Origin: Aliiroseovarius subalbicans
Lineage (GTDB): Bacteria > Pseudomonadota > Alphaproteobacteria > Rhodobacterales > Rhodobacteraceae
Direction of reading: 5' to 3'
Assembly: GCF_022678625.1 (NCBI RefSeq)
Contig: NZ_JALBYQ010000001.1
Span: forward strand, 248,001 to 312,000
DNA length: 64,000 bases
Shown: one piece after another, positions 18,065 through 27,714 of the stretch
Layout: every line of letters starts with the position of its first letter
How positions within the stretch are numbered: the stretch's first letter is position 1
The notes under the pieces: model-generated
Told to the model about the DNA's origin: nothing
The model's input: the letters and a program-made list of their open reading frames with translations, nothing else
Database searches by the model: none
Made by a program: the position numbers and the translations under genes

Positions 18065-18193
18065 ATGAATTCCCGTCTGCATATCCTCAACCCTTTGGAA
18101 AACGGCGAGAAATCGCCGTGGGCCGGGGTCGGATATTGCATATCAAGGGGCCGCACCCCCACCTCCTTTTTATCAAAAGGAGATTTCTCATGA
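18065..18193 (+). CDS. Possible 42-residue leader peptide upstream of the DUF5333 gene
   Basis: A short frame starting ATG at 18065 behind AGAAGG, in the gap between nuoF and the next gene. It reads MNSRLHILNPLENGEKSPWA and on to 42 residues, and its TGA (18191-18193) overlaps the next ATG (18190) as ATGA, the same coupling used elsewhere in this operon. The product resembles nothing I know. Its 3' end runs through the hairpin that masks the next ribosome site, so translating it would open that hairpin. The frame may be coincidental; conservation in relatives would decide. Confidence 0.4.
   Translation: MNSRLHILNPLENGEKSPWAGVGYCISRGRTPTSFLSKGDFS
18102..18119 (+). other. Hairpin inside the nuoF-DUF5333 gap
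   Basis: ACGGCGA-GAAA-TCGCCGT: a perfect 7-base stem with a GNRA-type loop. A second weak hairpin GGGG-CCGCA-CCCC follows at 18147-18159. Neither is followed by a T-run. Together with the ribosome-site hairpin they form three stem-loops in 81 bases of transcript. Confidence 0.5.
18163..18182 (+). promoter_or_regulatory. Hairpin masking the ribosome-binding site of the DUF5333 gene
   Basis: CTCCTTTT-TATC-AAAAGGAG, a perfect 8-base stem with a 4-base loop. The 3' arm AAAAGGAG is the whole Shine-Dalgarno site of the gene starting at 18190. The structure should block ribosome entry unless opened, for instance by ribosomes translating the frame at 18065-18193. The masking is read directly from the sequence; the regulatory use is inferred. 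Confidence 0.6.
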
Positions 18194-18606
18194 GTAAACT
18201 GCGTATGACGACTTTGGCCGCCCTTCTCGCTGCAAGTGCAACCACGGCGATGGCGACGGATTATACTGCTCTGCGTGACGACGAACGGGTGCACAACGAA
18301 TTGCTGGCGGGTTCTGTAGCCTTTCTGCTGGATGAAGGGTGTCCGGCGCTTGATTTTCGCAAGATGAAAGTGCTGGGACGGGGCCTGAGTCTGCAGAGAT
18401 ACGTCAGCTCGGAACTTGGCTACTCGTTCCGCGAGATCAAGGCCTACGTGGATAGCCCAACTGAACAAGATCGGTTCCGCGCGTTGGCGCGTCCGATCGT
18501 GCGCAGCATGGGGGCGATCCCGGGCAATGAAGAAAGCTACTGCGCGGTTGGCCGTGCTGAGATTGAAAAAGGCACCCTGGCGGGGTCGATCCTTCGGGAA
18601 CGCTAA
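18190..18606 (+). CDS. DUF5333-like secreted protein
   Basis: A 138-residue protein with an N-terminal signal peptide (RMTTLAALLAASATTAMA, cleavage near residue 21) and a mature part with two cysteines (in DEGCPALDF and ESYCAVGRAE) that could pair. It resembles DUF5333, a small family I recall from Rhodobacterales nuo operons; function unknown. A periplasmic location next to complex I genes is inferred. The ribosome site AAAAGGAG lies in a hairpin and the start overlaps the stop of the possible leader. A second strong hairpin follows the stop. Confidence 0.75.
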   Translation: MSKLRMTTLAALLAASATTAMATDYTALRDDERVHNELLAGSVAFLLDEGCPALDFRKMKVLGRGLSLQRYVSSELGYSFREIKAYVDSPTEQDRFRALARPIVRSMGAIPGNEESYCAVGRAEIEKGTLAGSILRER

Positions 18607-18625
18607 GGGCCAACGACAAGAATGG

Positions 18626-18643
18626 CGGGGGCACAAGCCCCCG
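18626..18643 (+). other. GC-rich hairpin between the DUF5333 gene and nuoG
   Basis: CGGGGGC-ACAA-GCCCCCG, a perfect 7-base stem 20 bases after the DUF5333 stop and 21 bases before nuoG. No T-run follows, so it is unlikely to be a full terminator; it could set mRNA stability or partly polar expression within the operon. Confidence 0.55.
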
Positions 18644-18663
18644 TGGGATGAAAAGGGACCGTG

Positions 18664-20682
18664 ATGAGCGACCTGAAAAAGATCGTCATTGACGAAAAAG
18701 AAGTCGAAGTTGATGGGGCGATGACCCTGATCCAGGCCTGCGAGATCGCTGGCGTGGAAATTCCGCGCTTCTGCTATCACGAGCGTCTGTCGATTGCCGG
18801 CAACTGCCGCATGTGCCTGGTCGAGGTCGTGGGCGGCCCGCCCAAGCCGGCCGCGTCCTGCGCGATGCAGGTACGCGATCTGCGCCCCGGTCCCGAAGGC
18901 CAGCCGCCGGTGGTGAAAACCAATTCGCCGATGGTCAAGAAGGCCCGCGAAGGCGTGATGGAATTCATGCTGATCAACCACCCGCTGGATTGCCCGATCT
19001 GTGACCAGGGTGGCGAATGCGACCTGCAGGATCAGGCGATGGCCTATGGCCTGTCCGGGTCGCGTTTCACCGAGATGAAGCGCTCGGTCGATGATCTGGA
19101 CCTGGGTCCGCTGGTGTCGACCACCATGACGCGCTGCATTTCCTGCACCCGCTGCGTGCGCTTCACCTCGGAAGTGGCGGGCATTCTGCAGATGGGCCAG
19201 ACCGGGCGCGGCGAAGACGCCGAAATCACCAGCTACCTGAACGCGACGTTGGATTCGAACCTGCAGGGCAACATCATCGACCTGTGCCCGGTGGGCGCGC
19301 TGACGTCGAAGCCTTATGCCTTCACCGCCCGTCCGTGGGAGCTGAGCAAGACCGAAACCATTGACGTGATGGACGCGTTGGGCAGCAACATCCGGGTTGA
19401 TACCAAAGGGCGCGAAGTCAAACGCATCCTGCCGCGCAACCATGACGGCGTGAACGAGGAATGGATTTCTGACAAAACCCGGTTCGTCTGGGACGGTCTG
19501 CGCCGCCAGCGTCTGGACACGCCTTATGTGCGCGTCGATGGCAAGTTGAAGCCCGCCAGCTGGGGCGAGGCGCTGAGCGCCGCCGCCACCGCGATGAAGG
19601 GCAAGAAAGTTGCCGGGATTGTCGGTGACCTGGTTTCGACCGAGGCCGCGTTCAGCCTGAAGCAGCTGATCGACGGGCTGGGCGGCACGATCGAATGCCG
19701 CACCGACGACGCGAAGCTGCCCGAGGGCAATCGCTCTGGTTACGTCGGCACCGCCACCATCGAAGACATCGACAACGCGCAGATGATCCAGCTGATCGGA
19801 ACCAACCCGCGCGAGGAAGCACCGGTGCTGAACGCGCGGATCCGCAAGGCCTGGACCAAGGGCTGCACCGTGGGCTTGGTCGGCGAAGCCGTTGATCTGA
19901 CGTATGAATATGTGCATGTCGGCACCGACCGTGCCGCGCTGGTCGACCTGGCTGCGAAGGACATCGGCGACGCCAAGGACATGAACACGGTGGTGATCAT
20001 CGGCATGGGCGCGCTGCGCGAAGCAGATGGTGCCGCGGTTCTGAGCCAGGCGATGAAGCTGGCGGAGACCACGAATTCCAAATTCATGGTGCTGCACACC
20101 GCCGCCGCCCGCGTGGGCGCGATGGATGTGGGTGCCGTGACCGAGGGCGGCATCACCGCCGCGATGGACGGGGCCGAGGTGATCTATAACCTGGGCGCGG
20201 ACGAGGTCGAAATCGGCAAAGGCGCTTTTGTGATCTACCAGGGCAGCCATGGCGACCGGGGCGCTCACCGCGCCGACGTGATCCTGCCGGGCGCGGCCTA
20301 TACCGAGGAAAGCGGGCTGTTCGTGAACACCGAAGGCCGTCCGCAGTTGGCGTTGCGCGCCGCCTTCCCGCCGGGTGAGGCCAAGGAAAATTGGGCCATC
20401 CTGCGCGCGCTGTCCGCCGAGCTGGACGCGGTCCAGCCTTGGGACAGCCAGGCGGGTCTGCGCCGCGCTATGATCGAAGCTGTGCCGCATCTGGGCCGGG
20501 TCGATCAGGTCACCGAGAACGACTGGAAGCGTGAACCGCTGAAGAAGCCTGCAAAGGCAACCTTCGTGAACGCGATCAACGATTTCTACCTCACCAACCC
20601 GATTGCACGGGCGTCCGAGGTCATGGCCGAATTGTCGGCGATGGCCAAGGCCCGCGCTGAAACCAAGGTGGCGGCAGAATAA
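18664..20682 (+). CDS. nuoG: NADH-quinone oxidoreductase subunit G
   Basis: A 672-residue 75-kDa subunit, the largest of the peripheral arm. The N-terminal ferredoxin-like domain holds N1b ([18 protein letters not shown] plus the later Cys), then N5 ([17 protein letters not shown], with one His ligand) and N4 ([11 protein letters not shown] with the later [12 protein letters not shown]). The rest is the molybdopterin-oxidoreductase-like domain, which in this family binds no molybdenum. Length matches alphaproteobacterial and mitochondrial forms, shorter than E. coli NuoG. ATG at 18664 is preferred to GTG at 18661. Confidence 0.97.
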   Translation: MSDLKKIVIDEKEVEVDGAMTLIQACEIAGVEIPRFCYHERLSIAGNCRMCLVEVVGGPPKPAASCAMQVRDLRPGPEGQPPVVKTNSPMVKKAREGVMEFMLINHPLDCPICDQGGECDLQDQAMAYGLSGSRFTEMKRSVDDLDLGPLVSTTMTRCISCTRCVRFTSEVAGILQMGQTGRGEDAEITSYLNATLDSNLQGNIIDLCPVGALTSKPYAFTARPWELSKTETIDVMDALGSNIRVDTKGREVKRILPRNHDGVNEEWISDKTRFVWDGLRRQRLDTPYVRVDGKLKPASWGEALSAAATAMKGKKVAGIVGDLVSTEAAFSLKQLIDGLGGTIECRTDDAKLPEGNRSGYVGTATIEDIDNAQMIQLIGTNPREEAPVLNARIRKAWTKGCTVGLVGEAVDLTYEYVHVGTDRAALVDLAAKDIGDAKDMNTVVIIGMGALREADGAAVLSQAMKLAETTNSKFMVLHTAAARVGAMDVGAVTEGGITAAMDGAEVIYNLGADEVEIGKGAFVIYQGSHGDRGAHRADVILPGAAYTEESGLFVNTEGRPQLALRAAFPPGEAKENWAILRALSAELDAVQPWDSQAGLRRAMIEAVPHLGRVDQVTENDWKREPLKKPAKATFVNAINDFYLTNPIARASEVMAELSAMAKARAETKVAAE

Positions 20683-20683
20683 G

Positions 20684-21091
20684 ATGCGTTTCGCCCCGAC
20701 ATATGCGCTGACCCTGGCCGCCGCTGGCGGGCTGGGGGCCTGTGCGCCGTCGGGCGGGCAGGGGGTCGATGACGCCCCCTTTGCCCCTGCCTATCAGGGC
20801 ATCGAAACGCGGCTTCTGGATGGCGACCTGGTGTCGTTCCAGGTGAAAATGACAGGCGCGCGCGACAACAACGATGTCGCCGCCTATGGCGAATGTGCGG
20901 CGGCGCAATATGCGCTGATCCGCGGATACGGATTTGCGCGCCACGTGCGCACGAATGTGGACAAGAACGGTAGCGTTTGGGGCGGGGATGCTGTTTACAC
21001 CATCTCGGCGTCGTTGCCGCGCGGTTTGAAGACGATTGACGCAGAAGTCACCGTCGAGAACTGCAAAGAAAACGGGATACCGACGGTCTGA
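20684..21091 (+). CDS. Small lipoprotein in the nuo operon
   Basis: A 135-residue protein with a lipoprotein signal: hydrophobic YALTLAAAGGLGAC with lipobox LGAC and Cys20. The mature part has two further cysteines (AAYGECAAAQ and VENCKENG) near the ends of a compact, probably beta-rich domain. I do not recognise a named family. It starts 1 base after the nuoG stop and ends 14 bases before nuoH. Placement between subunits of complex I in a highly ordered operon suggests a linked role at the periplasmic face, but nothing in the sequence shows it. Confidence 0.75.
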   Translation: MRFAPTYALTLAAAGGLGACAPSGGQGVDDAPFAPAYQGIETRLLDGDLVSFQVKMTGARDNNDVAAYGECAAAQYALIRGYGFARHVRTNVDKNGSVWGGDAVYTISASLPRGLKTIDAEVTVENCKENGIPTV

Positions 21092-21105
21092 GGGCATGAC
21101 GAGAC

Positions 21106-22143
21106 ATGGTTGAATTCTTCACAACGACGAACCTGGGCATCTTCCTGCTCATTCTGGGTCAAAGCCTTTTGGTCGTGGTGCCGCTTTTGGTGGCGCTGGC
21201 GTTCCTTCTGTGGGGGGATCGTAAGATCTGGGCGGCCGTGCAGCTGCGCAAAGGCCCCAACGTGGTCGGCGCGTTCGGCCTGATGCAGTCCTTCGCGGAC
21301 TTCGTGAAATACATCATGAAGGAAATCGTGATCCCGGCCGGTGCGGACCGCTTCGTGTTCCTGCTGGCCCCGATGCTGTCCTTCGTGCTGGCCCTGACCG
21401 CCTGGGCGGTGGTGCCGTTCAACGACGGTTGGGTTCTGGCCGACATCAACGTGGCGATCCTGTTCGTCTTCGCGGTCTCCTCGCTTGAGGTGTACGGCGT
21501 GATCATGGGCGGCTGGGCGTCGAACTCGAAATACCCGTTCCTGGGCTCGCTACGGTCCGCCGCACAGATGATCTCCTATGAGGTGTCGATCGGCCTGATC
21601 ATCATCGGTGTGATCATCTCGACGGGCTCGATGAATTTCGGGGATATCGTGATGGCACAGGACGGCGCGGGCTTCCTGTCGTGGTATTGGCTGCCGCATT
21701 TCCCGATGGTGTTCCTGTTCCTGATCTCGGCGCTGGCCGAGACCAACCGCCCGCCGTTTGACCTTCCGGAAGCGGAAAGCGAGCTGGTTGCGGGCTATCA
21801 GGTGGAGTATTCCTCGACCCCGTTCCTTCTGTTCATGATCGGCGAATACGTGGCCATCGTGCTGATGTGCACGCTGATCTCGATCCTGTTCTTCGGTGGC
21901 TGGTTGTCGCCGGTGGAGTTCCTGCCCGACGGCATCTTCTGGCTGTGCCTGAAGATCGTGTTCTTCTTCTTCGTCTTCTCGATGGTGAAAGCTATCACGC
22001 CGCGCTACCGCTATGACCAGCTGATGCGCATCGGTTGGAAAGTGTTCCTGCCGCTGTCGCTGGCCTGGGTCGTTCTGGTCGCATTCTTCGCCCAATACGG
22101 GGCATTCTGGGGCGCCTATGCCCGCTGGACCGTGGGGGGCTGA
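21106..22143 (+). CDS. nuoH: NADH-quinone oxidoreductase subunit H
   Basis: A 345-residue membrane subunit with about eight helices that joins the peripheral and membrane arms and lines the quinone tunnel. The signature loops are [20 protein letters not shown] after helix 1 and [20 protein letters not shown], whose acidic residues link quinone reduction to proton pumping; the C-terminal [20 protein letters not shown] is also conserved. Length matches the family. Confidence 0.97.
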   Translation: MVEFFTTTNLGIFLLILGQSLLVVVPLLVALAFLLWGDRKIWAAVQLRKGPNVVGAFGLMQSFADFVKYIMKEIVIPAGADRFVFLLAPMLSFVLALTAWAVVPFNDGWVLADINVAILFVFAVSSLEVYGVIMGGWASNSKYPFLGSLRSAAQMISYEVSIGLIIIGVIISTGSMNFGDIVMAQDGAGFLSWYWLPHFPMVFLFLISALAETNRPPFDLPEAESELVAGYQVEYSSTPFLLFMIGEYVAIVLMCTLISILFFGGWLSPVEFLPDGIFWLCLKIVFFFFVFSMVKAITPRYRYDQLMRIGWKVFLPLSLAWVVLVAFFAQYGAFWGAYARWTVGG

Positions 22144-22146
22144 TCA

Positions 22147-22638
22147 ATGGCATTCGATTACGCACGCGCAACGAAATACTTCCTGCTGGCGGACTTCGCA
22201 GTTGGTTTCAAACTGGGGCTGAAATATTTCTTCAAGCCCAAGGCGACACTGAACTATCCGCATGAAAAGGGTCCGCTGTCTGCCCGTTTCCGTGGCGAAC
22301 ACGCGCTGCGCCGATACCCGAACGGGGAAGAGCGCTGCATCGCCTGCAAATTGTGCGAAGCGATCTGTCCGGCACAGGCGATTACCATCGACGCGGAGCC
22401 GCGTGAAGACGGGTCGCGCCGCACCACGCGCTATGACCTGGACATGACCAAGTGCATCTATTGCGGGTTCTGTCAGGAAGCTTGCCCGGTCGACGCCATC
22501 GTCGAGGGGCCGAATTTCGAATACGCCACCGAAACCCGTGAAGAGCTGTTTTACGATAAGGATAAGCTGCTGGCCAACGGCGAACGCTGGGAAGCCGAGA
22601 TTGCGCGCAACCTTGAACTGGAAGCCCCGTACCGATGA
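22147..22638 (+). CDS. nuoI: NADH-quinone oxidoreductase subunit I
   Basis: A 163-residue 23-kDa ferredoxin-like subunit with clusters N6a and N6b: [16 protein letters not shown] and [16 protein letters not shown] are the two full 4Fe-4S ligand sets. The N-terminal helix [20 protein letters not shown] lies along the membrane. It starts 3 bases after nuoH; its stop overlaps the next gene by 4 bases. Confidence 0.97.
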   Translation: MAFDYARATKYFLLADFAVGFKLGLKYFFKPKATLNYPHEKGPLSARFRGEHALRRYPNGEERCIACKLCEAICPAQAITIDAEPREDGSRRTTRYDLDMTKCIYCGFCQEACPVDAIVEGPNFEYATETREELFYDKDKLLANGERWEAEIARNLELEAPYR

Positions 22639-23045
22639 GCGATTTCTCCAAGTTGTATGCAGACATGATGGCGCAGGGGCAGGAAATGCTCCGCCAGTTC
22701 AATCCTGCCCTGGAGACGTTCAAACCCCAGGGCTTTGACAAGCTGATGCCGACCATGCCGAAAGACATGATGGACATGATGTTTGGCAACGCGTTCAACA
22801 AGGACGGGCTGGACGCGAAAACGCGGATGTTGATCACTCTGGCCGGTCTGACCGTGCTGGGCGCGCAGGCTGACGCGCAGATCAAGATGACCGTGCGCCA
22901 CGCTCTGGAAGCCGGGGCCACGCAAAAAGAGATCGCCGAAGTGATCTATCAAATGTCGATGCTGGGCGGCCTTCCGGCCATGACCCGCGCATTGGAACTG
23001 GCGCAAGCCGTTTTCGACGAGAATGATGAGGAGGGCAGCGCATGA
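22635..23045 (+). CDS. Carboxymuconolactone-decarboxylase-like protein without cysteines
   Basis: A 136-residue all-helical protein of the CMD/AhpD fold. The central [19 protein letters not shown] and [20 protein letters not shown] with [13 protein letters not shown] match the family. The redox CxxC of AhpD is absent: the protein has no cysteine at all, so alkylhydroperoxidase activity is ruled out. The His in RHALEAG is kept. The N-terminal 50 residues are Met-rich ([21 protein letters not shown]). It overlaps both nuoI and nuoJ by 4 bases (ATGA), so it is made with them. Function unknown. Confidence 0.85.
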   Translation: MSDFSKLYADMMAQGQEMLRQFNPALETFKPQGFDKLMPTMPKDMMDMMFGNAFNKDGLDAKTRMLITLAGLTVLGAQADAQIKMTVRHALEAGATQKEIAEVIYQMSMLGGLPAMTRALELAQAVFDENDEEGSA

Positions 23046-23656
23046 GCGTCGCCGATTTCGCCTTTTACGTATTCGCCATCACCACGGTGGCCTCGGGTCT
23101 GTTCACGGTGGTGTCCAAGAACCCGGTTCATTCCGTGCTGTGGCTGATCGCGGCCTTTCTGGGGGCCACGGGCCTGTTCGTTCTGCTGGGGGCCGAGTTC
23201 CTGGCGATGATCCTGATGATCATCTATGTCGGCGCGGTTGCGATCCTGTTCCTATTCGTCGTCATGATGCTGGACGTGGATTTCGCCGAACTGAAGGCCG
23301 AGATGGCGAAATCCATCCCGGTCGCGCTGTTGATCGGGACCGTGTTGTTGATGCAGCTGGGGGCCGTTCTGGGTGTGTGGCAATTCGCGGACGGCGCCGA
23401 AGCCGCGCGCGCCGCGATCACCCCGGCGGTGGAAGAGATCCACAACACGGCTGCCTTGGGGCAGATCCTGTACACGGACTACATCCTGTTGTTCCAGATG
23501 GCGGGCCTGATCCTGCTGGTCGCGATGATCGGCGCCATCGTTTTGACGATGCGTCACCGCACCAATGTGAAACGCCAGAACGTGATTGCCCAGATGCACC
23601 GCGACCCGGCAGCCGCAATGGAATTGAAAGACGTGAAACCGGGGCAGGGGCTCTGA
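23042..23656 (+). CDS. nuoJ: NADH-quinone oxidoreductase subunit J
   Basis: A 204-residue membrane subunit with five helices. Helix 3, with the pi-bulge important for coupling, reads [20 protein letters not shown]; helix 1 region VTVVSKNP-like [14 protein letters not shown] is typical of ND6. The C-terminal tail after the last helix ([20 protein letters not shown]) is cytoplasmic. It overlaps the CMD-like gene by 4 bases and is followed by a 57-base gap with a small hairpin before nuoK. Confidence 0.96.
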   Translation: MSVADFAFYVFAITTVASGLFTVVSKNPVHSVLWLIAAFLGATGLFVLLGAEFLAMILMIIYVGAVAILFLFVVMMLDVDFAELKAEMAKSIPVALLIGTVLLMQLGAVLGVWQFADGAEAARAAITPAVEEIHNTAALGQILYTDYILLFQMAGLILLVAMIGAIVLTMRHRTNVKRQNVIAQMHRDPAAAMELKDVKPGQGL

Positions 23657-23679
23657 GCTTTCGCACAAGACTTTTCGGA

Positions 23680-23693
23680 CCCGGAATACCGGG
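23680..23693 (+). other. Hairpin between nuoJ and nuoK
   Basis: CCCGG-AATA-CCGGG, flanked by further GG/CC pairs after a bulged A (23677-23695). It lies 20 bases before the nuoK start and just upstream of its ribosome site GAGGG, so it may influence nuoK translation or mRNA ends. Confidence 0.4.
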
Positions 23694-23713
23694 CCGTATG
23701 AACGAGGGACGAT

Positions 23714-24019
23714 ATGGTTGGACTTGAACATTACCTGAGCGTTGCGGCGGCATTGTTCGTCATCGGCGTGTTCGGGCTTTTCCTGAACCGCAAGAACATC
23801 ATCATTCTGCTGATGTCGATTGAACTGATGCTGCTTTCGGTAAACATCAACCTGGTCGCCTTCAGCTCATACCTGGGCGATCTGGTCGGGCAGGTGTTCA
23901 CCCTGTTCATCCTGACCGTCGCCGCCGCCGAGGCCGCAATCGGCCTGGCGATCCTGGTCAGCTTCTTCCGCAACCGTGGCACGATCGCGGTTGAAGACGT
24001 CAACGTGATGAAAGGCTAA
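23714..24019 (+). CDS. nuoK: NADH-quinone oxidoreductase subunit K
   Basis: A 101-residue three-helix membrane subunit (ND4L type). The two membrane glutamates used in proton transfer are visible in [15 protein letters not shown] (helix 2) and [15 protein letters not shown] (helix 3). The [20 protein letters not shown] segment is diagnostic. Ribosome site GAGGG precedes the ATG. Five bases separate it from nuoL. Confidence 0.97.
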   Translation: MVGLEHYLSVAAALFVIGVFGLFLNRKNIIILLMSIELMLLSVNINLVAFSSYLGDLVGQVFTLFILTVAAAEAAIGLAILVSFFRNRGTIAVEDVNVMKG

Positions 24020-24024
24020 GAGAC

Positions 24025-26166
24025 ATGGCAAGCATCATCCTCTTTGCCCCGCTGATCGGCGCGCTGATTGCGGGCTTCGGCCATCGCTTCATCGGTGACA
24101 AGGGCGCGCAAACCTTGACCACGGGGCTGCTGTTCCTGGCCGCGCTCCTGTCCTGGGTCGTGTTTCTGGGCCACGATGGCCACACCCAGACCGTTCACAT
24201 CCTGGATTGGGTTCAATCCGGCACGCTGTCGGTCGACTGGGCCATTCGCCTGGACCGCCTGACCGCGATCATGCTGGTGGTGGTCACCACGGTGTCCAGC
24301 CTCGTACATATGTATTCGATGGGCTACATGGCCCATGATCCGCAGTTCGAGGGCGAAAGCTACCGCCCCCGCTTCTTTGCCTATCTGTCGTTCTTCACCT
24401 TCACCATGCTGATGCTGGTGACGGCGGACAACCTTTTGCAGATGTTCTTTGGCTGGGAAGGCGTGGGCGTCGCGTCCTATCTGCTGATCGGGTTCTACTA
24501 CAAGAAACCCACGGCCAACGCCGCCGCGATCAAGGCTTTCGTGGTCAACCGGGTCGGGGACTTCGGCTTCGCGCTTGGCATCTTTGGCCTGTATTACCTG
24601 ACCGACAGCATCCGCTTCGACGACATCTTTGCCGCCGCGCCCGCGCTGGCCGAGATGGAGCTGCATTTCCTGTGGCGCGACTGGAACGCTGCGAACCTGC
24701 TGGCGTTCCTTCTGTTCGTCGGTGCGATGGGCAAGTCGGCGCAGCTGTTCCTGCACACTTGGTTGCCGGACGCGATGGAAGGCCCGACGCCCGTGTCAGC
24801 GCTGATCCACGCCGCCACCATGGTTACCGCCGGTGTGTTCCTGGTCTGCCGCATGTCGCCGCTGATGGAATACGCCCCCGAGGCGCAGAGCTTCATCGTG
24901 ATGCTGGGTGCCGCGACGGCCTTTGTGGCCGCCACGATCGGCCTGGTGCAGAACGACATCAAACGCGTCATCGCCTATTCGACCATGTCCCAGCTGGGCT
25001 ATATGTTCGTGGCGGCAGGCGTCGGCGTCTATTCGGTCGCCATGTTCCACCTGTTCACCCACGCCTTTTTCAAGGCCATGCTGTTCCTGGGGGCCGGATC
25101 GGTCATCCACGGCATGCACCACGAACAGGACATGCGGAACTATGGCGGGTTGCGTCACAAGATGCCCAAGACGTTCTGGGCGATGATGATCGGCACGATG
25201 GCCATCACCGGTGTCGGCATTCCGCTGACAACGATCGGTTTCGCGGGCTTCCTGTCGAAAGACGCGATCATCGAAAGCGCCTGGGCCGGCACGCAAGGGG
25301 GCTTTGCCTTCTGGGCCTTGGTCATCGCGGCGCTGTTCACCAGCTTCTATTCCTGGCGCCTGATGTTCCTGACCTTCTTTGGTGAGGCACGCGGGGACAA
25401 GCACACGCATGAGCACGCGCATGAAAGCCCGATGGTCATGCTGATCCCGCTGGGCGTTCTGGCGCTTGGCGCGGTGTTCTCGGGCATGCTCTGGTATGGC
25501 GTGTTCTTTGGTGACCACCACAAAGTCAACGCCTGGTTCGGCATCGAAGCGCATGAGATGGCCGATGATGGCCATGGCGCGGCGACCGACGATCACGCGG
25601 CCACCGACGACGCCCATGCAGGTACCGAAGGTCACGAGACCGAGGAAGATCACGCCGCGACGATGGCCGATCCTGCTCATGCCGCCGTTGCCGCAGCACA
25701 TCATGGCGAGGCACCCGCTGGTGCGATCTTCATGCACCCGGACAACCACGTGATCGACGACGCACACCATGCCCCGGCTTGGGTCAAGGTCAGCCCCTTC
25801 GTTGCGATGGTGATCGGGTTCCTGACCGCCTATTGGTTCTATATCGTGAACCCGGCGATGCCGCGCAAATGGGCCGAGACCGTTCCGCATGTGCACAAGT
25901 TCCTGCTCAACAAATGGTACTTTGACGAGATCTATGACTTCGTCTTCGTGAAACCCGCCTTCGCGATCGGCCGGTTCTTGTGGAAACGCGGGGATGGGAA
26001 CGTGATCGACGGCTTCCTGAACGGCGTGGCGATGGGCATCGTGCCCTGGTTCACCCGCCTGGCCGGGCGCGCTCAATCGGGCTTCGTCTTCACCTATGCC
26101 TTCGCGATGGTCCTGGGGATCGTTGCTCTCATCACACTCATGACCCTCTTTGGGGGCGCGCACTAA
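24025..26166 (+). CDS. nuoL: NADH-quinone oxidoreductase subunit L with His-rich insertions
   Basis: A 713-residue antiporter-like proton-pumping subunit, longer than E. coli NuoL (about 613). The Mrp-type core is clear: [17 protein letters not shown] with the conserved Glu, [20 protein letters not shown], and [12 protein letters not shown]. The long lateral helix and last helix follow ([20 protein letters not shown]). The extra length is two His-rich segments: an HxHxHxH run at residues 460-466 and an acidic/His-rich loop at about 510-581 with 13 histidines. These lie between predicted helices and could bind metal; they are not part of the pump core. Confidence 0.96.
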   Translation: MASIILFAPLIGALIAGFGHRFIGDKGAQTLTTGLLFLAALLSWVVFLGHDGHTQTVHILDWVQSGTLSVDWAIRLDRLTAIMLVVVTTVSSLVHMYSMGYMAHDPQFEGESYRPRFFAYLSFFTFTMLMLVTADNLLQMFFGWEGVGVASYLLIGFYYKKPTANAAAIKAFVVNRVGDFGFALGIFGLYYLTDSIRFDDIFAAAPALAEMELHFLWRDWNAANLLAFLLFVGAMGKSAQLFLHTWLPDAMEGPTPVSALIHAATMVTAGVFLVCRMSPLMEYAPEAQSFIVMLGAATAFVAATIGLVQNDIKRVIAYSTMSQLGYMFVAAGVGVYSVAMFHLFTHAFFKAMLFLGAGSVIHGMHHEQDMRNYGGLRHKMPKTFWAMMIGTMAITGVGIPLTTIGFAGFLSKDAIIESAWAGTQGGFAFWALVIAALFTSFYSWRLMFLTFFGEARGDKHTHEHAHESPMVMLIPLGVLALGAVFSGMLWYGVFFGDHHKVNAWFGIEAHEMADDGHGAATDDHAATDDAHAGTEGHETEEDHAATMADPAHAAVAAAHHGEAPAGAIFMHPDNHVIDDAHHAPAWVKVSPFVAMVIGFLTAYWFYIVNPAMPRKWAETVPHVHKFLLNKWYFDEIYDFVFVKPAFAIGRFLWKRGDGNVIDGFLNGVAMGIVPWFTRLAGRAQSGFVFTYAFAMVLGIVALITLMTLFGGAH

Positions 26167-27701
26167 TGAACAATTTGCTCTCCATCATCACCTTCCTGCC
26201 GCTGGTTGCGGCAGTCATTCTCGCGCTGTTTCTGCGGGGCGATGACGCTGCCGCGCAGCGCAATGCCAAATGGCTGGCCCTGGCCGCGACCACCGCGACC
26301 TTCCTGTTTTCGATCCTGATCCTTACCGGGTTCGACCCGGCGGACACCGGATACCAGTTCGTTGAAGAAGCGACCTGGATCATGGGCCTGAAATACAAGA
26401 TGGGCGTCGATGGGATTTCGGTCCTGTTCGTCATGCTGACCACTTTCATGATGCCGCTGACCATCGCGGCGTCGTGGGGCGTGAAGACACGGGTCAAAGA
26501 GTACATGATCGCCTTTCTGCTGCTTGAAACGCTCATGCTGGGCGTGTTCATGGCGCTGGATCTGGTCCTGTTCTACCTGTTCTTCGAAGCAGGCCTGATC
26601 CCGATGTTCCTGATCATCGGCATCTGGGGCGGCAAGGAACGCATCTATGCGGCGTTCAAGTTCTTCCTCTACACCTTCCTAGGCTCGGTCCTGATGCTGG
26701 TTGCCATGATCTATATGGCGATGCAGGTGGGCACCGATTTCGTGGACCTGGCCGGACACAAGTTCGACAGCGAAACGATCTCGATCCTGGGCATCCAGAT
26801 TGTCGGCGGCGCGCAGACGCTTCTGTTCCTGGCCTTCTTCGCGTCCTTCGCGGTGAAGATGCCGATGTGGCCGGTGCACACCTGGTTGCCGGATGCGCAC
26901 GTGCAGGCGCCGACTGCGGGTTCCGTGGTGCTGGCCGCGATCCTGTTGAAGATGGGTGGCTATGGCTTCCTGCGCTTCAGCCTGCCGATGTTCCCAGCCG
27001 GTGCGGATGTGATGATGAACTTCGTGCTGTGGATCAGCGTCATCGCCATCGTCTACACCTCGCTGGTCGCCCTGGTGCAGGAGGACATGAAGAAGCTGAT
27101 CGCCTATTCGTCCGTTGCCCACATGGGGTATGTCACCGCCGGTATCTTCTCGCTCAACCAACAAGGTGTGGATGGCGCGATCTTCCAGATGCTGTCGCAC
27201 GGCTTCATCTCGGGCGCGCTCTTCCTCTGTGTCGGCGTGATCTATGACCGCATGCATACCCGTGAGATCGACGCCTACGGCGGGCTTGCGAACCGGATGC
27301 CGGCCTATGCGCTGATCTTCATGTTCTTCACCATGGCCAATGTCGGCCTGCCGGGCACCTCAGGCTTTGTCGGCGAATTCCTGACCTTGGTCGGGATGTT
27401 CAAGGCCAACACCTGGGTGGCACTCGTCGCCACCTCGGGCGTCATCTTCTCGGCCGCTTACGCGCTTTACCTGTATCGCCGCGTCGTCTTCGGCGACCTG
27501 ATCAAGGAAAGCCTGAAGTCGATCACCGACATGTCCCCCCGCGAACGTGCGATCTTTGCGCCGCTGGTGTTCATGACGCTGCTGCTGGGGGTCTATCCCA
27601 GCCTGATCACCGACATCATCGGCCCGTCGGTCGAGGCACTTCTGACCAACTACCACGCCGCCGTTCCCGCCGATGCGGGCATGGCGATGGCAACGCATTA
27701 A
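26166..27701 (+). CDS. nuoM: NADH-quinone oxidoreductase subunit M
   Basis: A 511-residue antiporter-like proton-pumping subunit with about 14 helices. [18 protein letters not shown] holds the family Glu/charged helix; [20 protein letters not shown] and [18 protein letters not shown] are the central Mrp motifs, and [17 protein letters not shown] the later Glu/Lys helix. ATG at 26166 overlaps the nuoL stop by 1 base. Confidence 0.97.
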   Translation: MNNLLSIITFLPLVAAVILALFLRGDDAAAQRNAKWLALAATTATFLFSILILTGFDPADTGYQFVEEATWIMGLKYKMGVDGISVLFVMLTTFMMPLTIAASWGVKTRVKEYMIAFLLLETLMLGVFMALDLVLFYLFFEAGLIPMFLIIGIWGGKERIYAAFKFFLYTFLGSVLMLVAMIYMAMQVGTDFVDLAGHKFDSETISILGIQIVGGAQTLLFLAFFASFAVKMPMWPVHTWLPDAHVQAPTAGSVVLAAILLKMGGYGFLRFSLPMFPAGADVMMNFVLWISVIAIVYTSLVALVQEDMKKLIAYSSVAHMGYVTAGIFSLNQQGVDGAIFQMLSHGFISGALFLCVGVIYDRMHTREIDAYGGLANRMPAYALIFMFFTMANVGLPGTSGFVGEFLTLVGMFKANTWVALVATSGVIFSAAYALYLYRRVVFGDLIKESLKSITDMSPRERAIFAPLVFMTLLLGVYPSLITDIIGPSVEALLTNYHAAVPADAGMAMATH

Positions 27702-27714
27702 GGGGGCCCGGAAC

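Noticed and set aside
16381-20490. A 1369-codon open frame on the minus strand
   Set aside because: It lies antisense to nuoF, nuoG and neighbours whose Fe-S and FMN motifs are unmistakable. Long antisense frames are common in GC-rich DNA, and its translation is rich in His, Arg and Gln with no domain.
24796-26163. A 455-codon minus-strand frame under nuoL
   Set aside because: Antisense to well-conserved NuoL helices; composition is His/Arg/Asp-rich shadow sequence.
25980-26165. An upstream extension of nuoM into nuoL
   Set aside because: The extension is an out-of-frame reading of the NuoL C-terminus; ATG at 26166 gives a standard NuoM N-terminus.
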